Source of the DNA: Polytrichum commune
Lineage: Eukaryota > Streptophyta > Polytrichopsida > Polytrichales > Polytrichaceae
Length of the DNA: 64,000 nt
Direction: 5' to 3'
NCBI GenBank assembly: GCA_950295325.1
Contig: OX485808.1
Span: forward strand, 3,226,501 to 3,290,500
A model generated the notes under the pieces. It was given only the letters and a program-made list of their open reading frames with translations, did not search any database and was not told where the DNA came from. Positions 25,463 to 35,500 of this stretch are shown here, one piece after another (the stretch's first letter is position 1; each line of letters starts with the position of its first letter). Made by a program: the position numbers and the translations under genes.

Positions 25463-25836
25463 TAAAGTCCATTGACGTGGGTCGATTGCACGGGAAGTGG
25501 GTATCAATAAACATTAAAATTTTGTGTTGAACTTTTTAGATCTAAGCTTTTTAATTTTAATTTCATTTTTAGCTGCCTGAATTTGAAAAGAAAGTACATG
25601 GTTGAAACTATGACAATCAAAAGTAATCCTAGGGAATGCCAACATGCACTTACAAAATGCCGACAACTAACACTAGCATGAGTCTCGGCTCCCGATACTG
25701 AACTGGAATGGTTGCATAAATTGGAGAGAGGGAATTTTGTGTATGAGCGTACCTCTCATCCATCCAACATAAAAACTTGAACCCTTATAGGCGTGTGGCC
25801 GCTTCATGTCAAATGACTTGGACTAGACTACACCAC

Positions 25837-25986
25837 TTATGGTATTTGGTGTCACTTGTAATATCTTATCAAGTAAAGTCTTCTGATGTTTTATAATGTC
25901 CAAACGACCAATTCCACTTTCGCCAGGACAAATCAAACTCTTGGATTGCGTGGTCCCAAATAGTAAGTGACACTAAATACCATAAA
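25837..25986. mobile_element. Short MITE (about 150 bp) related to the one nested in H4
   Basis: Left end TTATGGTATTTGGTGTCACT and right end, inward, TTATGGTATTTAGTGTCACT, 19 of 20 matching. The interior has AATGTCCAAACGACCAATTC, also found in the nested element at 36679-36885. No clear target duplication. Confidence 0.62.
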
Positions 25987-26170
25987 CAATGTAGTTCAAA
26001 ATCTCATCGGAGTTTATTATGATGTCAAATAACCAAAAAAGACAACTCCTAGTTGCAGAATATGTCAAGGTTTTTATGTTGGATGAATGGAGGGACACTC
26101 ATCATTTGAGACAAAGTCTACAACACCAACATTGTGTCATTGGAGGTCCATACTTAACTAATGTTGCCAC

Positions 26171-26395
26171 CAATGTCCAGGGAACTTTTTGGGCAAAATC
26201 GGTTGCGATACAAATGTTTCCCAAGTCCGATAGACTAAATATGGACATTTTTCAGTTTTCCTTCATTAATTCAAGGTATATTCTATAGATTCTTCTAAAA
26301 CGATGGACAATTTCCCTAAGTCTTGAACTTAAACCAATCAAATCTCAAACTCAACGTGCCCATATGTAACTAGCGGTCGGATCTCCCCATTCGTA
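26171..26395 (-). mobile_element. hAT-like MITE, diverged copy H5 (about 225 bp)
   Basis: Same order of motifs as H2: TTTTTGGGC near the left end, TTTTCCTTCATTAATTCAAG, TATTCTATAGATTC, CTCAAACTCAAC, and TCTCCCCATTCGTAG at the right end. The eight-base duplication is no longer clear, so this is an older copy. A (CTT)n tract follows directly. Confidence 0.65.
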
Positions 26396-26400
26396 GATGT

Positions 26401-26414
26401 CCACCACCACCACC

Positions 26415-26445
<31 letters not shown>

Positions 26446-26462
26446 CTTCTTCTTCTTCTTCT
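26401..26462 (+). repeat. (CCA)n-(CTT)n microsatellite
   Basis: Five CCA units followed by about 15 CTT units. The minus-strand frame with poly-Glu across it is a product of the repeat and not a gene. The tract begins five bases after hAT-like copy H5. Confidence 0.95.
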
Positions 26463-27937
26463 TTCACTTTGATGATCGATGTACCGGAGTAGATAATGTT
26501 TTTTCCACCATAGTCCGATATTGGTCCAAGTGAATCCACCTCTCACAGCTCTTCATAAGTTCGGCTATACTTAGTCCTATTGTTGGTCCCATTGTACTCC
26601 ACATACACCACTCATGATGCAATGCTCAATCCACCACGGTTCGTTGTCTCCACTTTTGATTTTTGGGGCACACCGCACGTGCCACTCTTGCTACTAGCTC
26701 GTTACAAGGTCCATTGAAGTGGGAAGACCTAATGTGTACTTATAAGATATTGCATGTGGGCCTTATGTGGTCACAATTCTTGATTGGACACCCGTATTTG
26801 AGTCAAGGTACATGGCAAGGCTTAAAGTCAAGAACGGGCAACCGAAATGCATGCGGATGATGAGTTTGGCTTACGTCTCATGAAGGCTCTACGGTTCATA
26901 AACCTAAGTCACATGCAAAAATAAGCCTAATGAACCGCACTAAGTTTCATGAAGATTTTGCACTTACATATATATTGAGGGAGGTTGGTTGGATTAGCTC
27001 ATGTGTGGTCTTGGTTGTTAGTGGTATTGCGAATTCATTGAGTCCCAGTTGGTAGCCGTCATTGTTACACAAAAGATCGCCTTTGAACCAAATGTGGCTT
27101 TGGGTTGACACTTCATTGTTTCATAGTAGGAGACGTTGGGGCAGCCAAACCCTTTGGGTCCAAGTAGTTCGAGTGGGGTAGCGGACTTGTCATGAAAACA
27201 AACACATAGCATCACTCAAAGACACCTAAGTGCTCCTATTCCTATAATTAAGAGGCCTACTAGGTCTCCCAGGAATCACCCACCTTTATTCCCTACGGCG
27301 CTGTACTTGCAGAGATGTGGGGAGCAATGGTTGGGTACCAACATATTTTTTATTTAAAAATAAACAATTGCTCCAGTTAGTGAACCTGGACATCACCCAC
27401 CTAACTGGCCCACCCATGTAGAATGAATAATACTCAACTTGAGTACTTTTTGTTTTGCAAGGGTGGCCCAACATATAGGGGAATAATCCATACATGATTC
27501 ATGGCACTAGGGGTTCAACACCCTAGTGCTAAGTAATGTATACACTCCCGATCTAGCATTTGATGCTTAAAGATTACATCGAAAACTCTATTTCAGTTGA
27601 AGGTGTCGAGGCAAATAGGAAGGTGACTTTTGATTTGGGAAGTAAGGATGTCTCCTAGATGTGGGGTCACTTTTGATGCCAAATCTTGTTGCAATTTGTT
27701 CTAAGGTAGATGGGTCTTAAGTGGCTTGTTTTCGTACCTGGACCCCTAGATTTGACTAGTATGTGGTTTGGTGAGGATCAAAGAGAAAACATCATAAAGA
27801 AACATGTTTAAAAGATGACCACATCTTCAAATATTAATGACTACTCTACACTCAATAATGAACACAATTGGTCGGACACGCACACACACACACACACACA
27901 TATATTCAATTAAAAAATCAACAAACAAGCACTTCCA
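26463..27937. other. Intergenic, no gene recognised
   Basis: No motif, repeat family member or RNA gene recognised apart from the (CA)n tract at 27880-27900. Confidence 0.5.
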
Positions 27938-28105
27938 ATAACCATAACTAAATCGGGGGAGGTCCGATTTTCAATCCGATTTTTGCATATGTTTCATGGT
28001 AGGCTTGCTAATGCAACACACGTTTTTTTTGGGTGTTAATCTAATCGATAGAAGTTGGAGGACATGAAAAACGAACCAAATAACACCCACATACCTGAGT
28101 CAGAA
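27938..28105 (-). repeat. Dispersed repeat family Y, second partial inverted copy
   Basis: Contains TTTGCATATGTTTCATGGTA, TTGCTAATGCAACACACG and CGAACCAAATAACACCCAC. It is nearly the same as the copy at 10831 apart from an inserted TTTTTTTTGGGTG stretch. Confidence 0.6.
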
Positions 28106-28454
28106 TGTTTACTTCTAAGCTTTTCAACTGGTCATGTGTGCTTTTTGGATGATCACGGACTCTGACTTCATCTTGTACTAGTTAGCTTTTGAGGTGTTCG
28201 TATAAGATTGAGAATAAACGACGGCCAGAGTTCTGTCCTTTGTTTGAAATTGACATTCGAACTTTTTAGGGTTCATCATTGTCATTGGGTTTAAAGATTT
28301 TTTTTCTTCCTCCTGTGGTGGATACGATCGTCAAGGTGTTGTGTACCAATTTTTCTCAATCATAAAATTTTCTCTGGACTGCATCCAACTAAACTCTGCA
28401 GCCACTCCAGTAAGGTAGATGGGTCTTAAAATGGTTACTTTTCCCAACTAGCCC

Positions 28455-28790
28455 ACTTTTCCTAGGATATGAAACACGCAATTAGCATGAGATAGTTAGC
28501 GAATCCAAATTGAGGCCGTAGTCACTTTCCTCATTATTTTTGGAGCTCCCATGCATATCTCATTCATAATCAAAGTGAAGATTTTCCGCTAATTGAATGG
28601 TAATATAGGTCCCCCCACCCACCCAATTATGTTGACTATTGAACCTAGAATGGTTATCGTATTCTAAGTATGTAGTCCAAACTCTTTTTAACATACGTCT
28701 CTTGGTATCCGTTCATGGAGCCACACCTAACTACATACCCACTCAAGTATAGGTGTCCAATTCAGATATGTAATTGAATTAGGCAACTCT
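28455..28790 (+). repeat. Dispersed repeat family X, copy 2
   Basis: The most complete copy. It begins at CCTAGGATATGAAACACGCA, passes GAGATAGTTAGCGAATCCAA and TATGTAGTCCAAACTC, and ends near AAGTATAGGTGTCCAATTCA. Confidence 0.62.
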
Positions 28791-29290
28791 ACCTTAATTC
28801 ATTAGCTAAATCTTCCCCATGGTTTCCGGAAGATCGCAAAACTGATCTCCAAGTCCATCATTTGATAGTAGAATAAAACTTGTAAACAAAGGAGATCGAC
28901 GATTTTTGAATGCAAAAAGGGAATAGTGGATCCTCTGCTAATTTGAAATGCAATTTAGTGGCTAATATACAAAGCTCCGCGATATGGGTAGTCTGTACCA
29001 CTTGAGTAGCACGATGATCACAGTCAAATCGCTGACTTCATCAAGACTATGGAAGATAATACACTGATTTTTTTCTTTCAAAATGGTGCTAGCTGGAGCA
29101 TTAATTAATTGGTTTGCATAACACGCAAAGCTAACTGCAGGGGGTAAGTTAAGGAAGTTGTTGTAGGGATCCGCTCAGGGAAGGAAGGAGTTCAAGGAAT
29201 CTCTTGAATCTGTCTACAAAAGAACTCTATTTCCAGGTACTTATGGTAGCTACCGGTCACCAGTCTATGGAACAAACCTGAAATTCTGAG

Positions 29291-29516
29291 CTATGATTGG
29301 GGAGAACCGGCAGTTATTTACAGATGAACCAGTTGAGTTTGAGAAATAACCGGTTGAAGTTCAAGACTTCAGGAGAATTACCGTTCACTTTAGAGGAATC
29401 TATAGAATATACCTTGAATTAATATAGGAAAACCGAAGGATGTCAACATGTAACCGGTTGGACTTGCAAACACTAGGATCTCAACCGATTATGCCCAAAA
29501 ATCTCCTCGATCACTG
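29291..29516 (+). mobile_element. hAT-like MITE, copy H3 (226 bp), 45 bp below the UGT stop
   Basis: Ends CTATGATTGGGGAG and CTCCTCGATCACTG, with the exact eight-base duplication ATTCTGAG at 29283-29290 and 29517-29524. It is the most complete copy. The UGT stop codon is at 29562-29564 on the minus strand, so the element probably lies in, or defines, the 3' untranslated region of that gene. Confidence 0.9.
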
Positions 29517-29561
29517 ATTCTGAGCCCAGCATCATGTAATAGATAGTGATTCCATTGATTA

Positions 29562-32500
29562 TTAAACTTGTGGTGCCTGCACTTTGGGTTTTGTGCACTT
29601 GCATGAGGCTGTGGTGGAGGAGATGGGCATTGGGCAGATATCGTTGAAACACTTTTCGAAGTTTGCCCTGGACGATCCGCCATCAGCTATGGCACTTCTA
29701 GCTACCTGTCGAAGCTCCAGCATATTTCTTCTCGCCGATTTGCCTTCTTCGCCATCCATCATTTGTGCAACCACCCTTTCGATCTCGCTCTGTTTGATCA
29801 TTCCCTCCGCATCCCGGTTGAATCGTAACCCAATTTTCGCGGTGTCCACAATGAACCTGCACAAGCAGAGCGAACAATGAACTCGGCTTCCTGGGCAACT
29901 CAATGGATCACGTTTGGAGAGTGAATGGAAGAGACCGCTCCAATGTTGCCACTAATGTGAAAAACCAGAAGAATTATAAGCCATATATGCTCTTAATGTG
30001 AATGGGTGAATGTTCTCACTTATCCTGATCATGTTTCACCAAGCGTCGGTATAAGGGTACTTCCGCCCTTTCGGGAGGTGGTCACCATGCCACCCATGTG
30101 ATATTATGGGGTTGTTTCATCTTTGAGTTGGTTGGATTCTATATGAAATGTTGAAAACGGGCATCATCAGTATTAAAGGGACCTAGAACAATATCGTCTC
30201 CTTTCAAAAGTGGACAACTCAAAGTTAGTCCACACCTATCTCTCTTAAGGGCAAATCTTTAGGTCCCACATGGTTGGTTGAAAATATCTGGTACATTTAG
30301 ATACCCCCACTATGACTGGGTGTAACACGGGGGTGGGGGGTTTAGTGTGCACCAAAGATCAAGTGCAAATATTTGGGTCTCACATGCCATTACTATTCCG
30401 GCCATAGGCAACCTGACTTCGGAGTTACGCATGGAATTAAGATTAAGACCTTTGGTTTAACCCACCACTACAAGCATATGAATCTTGGGCAATTGACTTG
30501 TGCCATTGAAGATTTGACCAAAGTCATTGGAAATTCTGCAAATCTTATGTGATACCACTATCTTCAATTGTAGATTTTCCATATTTTTCTCACCGTCGGA
30601 GGACGATTGAATATGATTCATTTGCTGGTAGTGTGCACCCCTTACTGTAGAATATATATATATATATCCACATTGATGAAAGCATGTGATTTTGGAGAGG
30701 CAGGTGAACTGATATTGGAATTTAAGAGTTGCAATTTAACTTCCTGGTTGTGGGTGACATCATGTTTCGTTGGTTTGATGTGCACTCCAGAAACTAGGAT
30801 GAAAGATACTTGCAGGAAAAGCTAAATATTTGCAACAATATATTATATCGATGATACAGTCTAAGCTCATAAATACGACACTCGTCTGTACTACACCCTC
30901 GATATTACGACACATTTTTGTGCGACTGAAGTTTTTAATCCAAAACTCCCTCTTTTATACGACTATGACACTCGACAATGTGACATTTGGAATCTCCGTT
31001 TTGTCATATTAAAGAAGTGGTTAATGTTAACATTCCTTTCATCTATGTTATGTTCATCTAAAATACATCCATTTTCACTTGGGAACTACTTGGGAACTTC
31101 ACTCATCATTGAGAACTGAATGAGAATTAGGATGATGTTGCTCCACCTACAGTAAAGCTTAGTGATGGTAAACGTCATGCATCATTGTCGTTTAGTTTTT
31201 TTTAGAGCACTCTTTATATTTGGGTGTGAATGAAATTATTAGTTTTCAAGAGTTAGTAGGGAATTCGGCGAAGATGACAGTTGCGAACTTAGGTAGGCAA
31301 CACCAGAGACCTTCGCACTCCTGTTTCAAGAGTTCTTGAGAATATTTGTAATTGTTTGGAGTTATAAGTTACTATTTCATACCATCTACATTGCTTAAAC
31401 TCGTTGTACATATAGATTCAGCTCCTATTACTTACGATTTCGTATTCCCTCGATAATATGACAACTTTACACCATCTGTCATGGTAACGAGAAAGACGAC
31501 ACCTCGATCATACGACGTTAATCGTGTTTCTCAAACGTGTCATACTAAAGAGGGAGAACAGTACTGGGTTGTGGAGGAGAATTGAAACCTCATGTTTGTT
31601 TTTTGGTCTGCCCAAAATGGCCATGTGAGCATCGGAACTCCTGTGCACAGGGCCTCGAGTGTGGAATTCCACCCACAGTGCGACATGAAAGCCCCCGTGG
31701 ACTTGTGTGACAGGATTTGCAATTGGGGTGCCCAGCCTCTGATCAGCATGCCACGGCCTCGTATCCGTTCTTCAAATCCTGCACTTTGTCCAAATCACTG
31801 TGTTCGTTAATCAGAGGTTTTGGAAAGTCTCGAAATAAATGCAAATGGTTTAGTATTCAGTTCGATTTCTTATTGTGTTGTTGACATGAATTTGTGCCAA
31901 GCTGGTCAGTGCCGTCCATGCAAATCATTTTATTAAATCACATTGAATATATTTTTGTGATTTTTTGTTCTATATTTGAAAGCCACGTCTCTAAATAGTC
32001 TCAAAATCATGAAAAAGTCTCCGATTATCGAATATAATGAATTTTGTCAGCTCACTCAGAATCACCCAAATTATATCTCATTTCCATGTTGAGCCTTCAA
32101 GAAAGTCCATCCCGCACGTGTGAAATCTCTCAAACTGACAAGAATCCTCTGTGTGTTTTGTCTGTCTTTACACATGCACCTCACGGGTATTCGCCAGTAG
32201 TTAAAACCTTGGAGACTTGTGAATTGTTTTACAACTAGTACTGTTTTGGCTACTACTCCTAGTAGAGTACGACTGTTATAGAAACAAACATATTTTCCCT
32301 ACAGGGAGGCGCTCTCTAAATTTTGATTAGTGAATGATTCCCCATAGATCATTTTTAATATTTTCTTAACAAGCTAAGGTGGCTACATGAATGTAAAGTG
32401 TTTTTTTTGGTTTAGTCTTTTTTGGACTCTTTGGCTAGTGGATGATCTTCGAGCAAACAACCCTCTTATATTTGCATCAGTACAGATGATTTACAATAGG

Positions 32501-35500
32501 TTTCGCCAGTGACAAATCTCAGCACAATATTTGACATTATTTCTAGTGTTAACTAGGATTGAAGTAAATATGGACAAAAGGCTCATCCAAAATCAACAAT
32601 GCACCTAAGACTTTTTTTTTGCCCAGTTGAGACGTACTTATTGTGAAACAATGTATTTGGAGAAAGAAACTAGAGAAATTATGATGACGTTCCCAATCAT
32701 ACATACTTTGAGTAGGAATCTGACCAAACATTCTCTCTGGATGCGTACTTTTTCACAAATAACACAACGTGCATGCAACTGAAACGTGCTATAACAGGAG
32801 ATGCAATTCACATCTAGAATTTGTTGCTGCCATTTCTATCATAAAATCCACCGAGAAAACTGAACGTATTAAAATGATCAACACTTGTGAATAAGTCTAG
32901 ATTTACTTAAAACATACATAGTTTGCTACACTTGGTAGTCATTTAAAGGGAGAGGGTACATTATATGGTCGCAACGTAATAAACATTTGCAAGCCCGGAC
33001 GCAAGCGACCTTCTTCAACGAGATGCGCAGTTTGTGATGTGTACCTGGGGGGATGCACTCCTTGCCGGAGGGCGGAGATGAGTGATCGTGGATTTTGTTG
33101 ACTTGCGGGAGTCCGGGAGGTCGATGCACCCACAAGAACAGGTATGGGCTGGCTTCAAGCGCAAGAGCCAGCTCCCTCACCTGCTCTTCGGAGACGATGG
33201 TAGTCAGGCTCCCGAACGATATGTAGAGCACCGAGTGTGCCTCTTGAGCGTCCAGCCACCTCTCCGCCTCCGACTTGTCGTTCTCGTCGCCGCCGCGGTC
33301 GTCGTCGGCTACTAGCGCACGGGCCTCGCCTCCCCACGCACAGTCGGGGACCATGGGGCCGATCGGAACCAACCTCGGCACCTGCAACACATCCATGGCA
33401 TCGTGAAACACAAGCGTAGGCCATGCCGCCAATTCATCGACGACGGTTCCGGAATCAGAATACCGTAGTACCATAGCTGGTTCGTTCAAAAATAATTCTA
33501 AAAATAAAAAATGTAAAAATTATGAAATTATGAAGACAGAAAAACGAAAATAAAATAAAATAATTTTTGCAATCTTTTGGTGTTTCTAAGCCATTTAAGG
33601 TCATTTTTACTGATTTTTTTGCTAAAAATGAAAATTGAGAAATTCAGTTTTTTGAGAGGCGAACCTTATTTTTTCAAAATAAATAAATATTCGTTCGCCA
33701 GGGGACGAACCAACTATTGTGTTACGGTAATCGAGACACTTTTGCAATGGAGCTCGCTAAAATGACCCCTTGTTGCCTGACTTTAGCTACGTCTAAAAGT
33801 TCTTTCTAAATTAAAATCACAGTCGGGCGGACCATTGATCGGGTCGATCGGAACCAACCTCGGCACCTGCGAGACATCCACGGCATCGTGAAACAGAAGC
33901 GTGGGCCACACCACCAATTCATCAACAACAGTTCCGGAATTGAAATAAACGGGACACTATGCAATGGGACTCGCTAAAATGCCTCTTTCCTGCCTGACTT
34001 TAGCTTATGCCCCCTCCCCGCCTGATTTTAGCTAAGCCTAAAGGTTCGTTCTAAAACCACAGTCGGGGACCATGGGGCGGATTGGAACCAACCTCAGCAC
34101 CTGCGACACTTTTGCAATGGAACTTGCTAAAATGCCCCCTTCCTGCTTGACTTTAGCTTAGCCTAAAAGTTCATTCTAAAACCACAGTCGGGGGACCATC
34201 AGGCCAATTGGAACCAACCTCGGCACCTGCGACACATCCATGGCATCGTGAAACAAACGCGCGGGCCATGCACGCCGCCAATTCATCGACGACAGCTCCG
34301 GAATCAGAATATACGAGACACTATGCAATGGAGCTCGCTAAATGACCCCTTTCTGCCTGACGTTAGCTTAGTCTAAAAGTTCGTTCTAAAACCACAGTCG
34401 GGGACACTCGGAACCAACCTCGGCACCTGCGACACATCCATGGCATCGTGAAACAAAAGCGCGGGCCATGCACGCCGCCAATTCGTCGACGACAGTTCTG
34501 GAATCAGAATAAACGAGACACTATGCAATGGAGCTTGCTAAAATGACCCCTTCCCGCATGACGTTAGCTTAGCCTAAAAGTTCGTTCTAAAACCACAGTT
34601 GGGGGACCATCGGGCCGATCGGAACCAACCTCGGCACCTGTGACACATCCATGGCATTGTGAAACAAAAGCGTGGGCCATGCTGCCAATTCATTGACAAC
34701 AATCCCGGAATCAAAATAAACAAGACACTATGCAATGGAACTCGCTAAAATGCCCCCTTCCCATCTGACTTTAGCTTAGCCTAAAAGTTCGTTCTAAAAC
34801 CACAGTCTGGGGACCATCGGAACAGTGCCGCCAATTCAGAAACCAGAATAAACAAGACACTATCCAATGGAACTCGCTAAAATGTCTCCTTCCTGCCTGA
34901 CTTTAGCTTAGCCTGAAAGTTCGTTCCAAAATCATGGCCTCCACAACATGATCGATGTTATCTAGTCCTGAGCTTAGTTTGGCGAAGGACGTGGCATGGT
35001 TCAAAAGTGGAGGTTTTAATCCTCGAGCACTGACCCTCCCATTGGTACGTAGAGATGAGGCAAGAATGTAGGACCTTTAAAAGTGTTGCCTCCAACCCTT
35101 GTGATTCGTTGCTTTTAGTCCTAGCTATGAGGGCGCAAGGAGCTACATCAACAAGAAGCGATGGTCAGATAGATGGGTGGTAAGGCACTTGGGGATGGGA
35201 CAAAAACTATCCAACATGTCATTGCTTGGTAGCTAAAACGATGAAACATGTGCGAGAGCTACTTAACTAAAACCTACTCGAAAATCTCCACAACAAGTTC
35301 TTGTAGGTGCATCAGGATAGCTGGGGTGCCTCCACCATAATTGACAGAGCTTTACCATTGATCTACTTTGCCTTACCACTCAACTACTTTACCATCGCTT
35401 TTTGCTAATGAAACTCCTCATGCCCTCATATCTAAAACCAAGAGCAACCAATCACAGGAGTCAAAGATGACACTTTTGGAAGTCCCACATTCTTGCCTCA

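Noticed and set aside
26351-26539. Minus-strand frame with a long Glu run
   Set aside because: Translation of the (CTT)n microsatellite.
33790-34935. Regularly spaced repeats that could suggest a CRISPR array or centromeric satellite
   Set aside because: Unit length is about 125-240 bases, the units contain UGT exon sequence, and the context is a plant gene intron.
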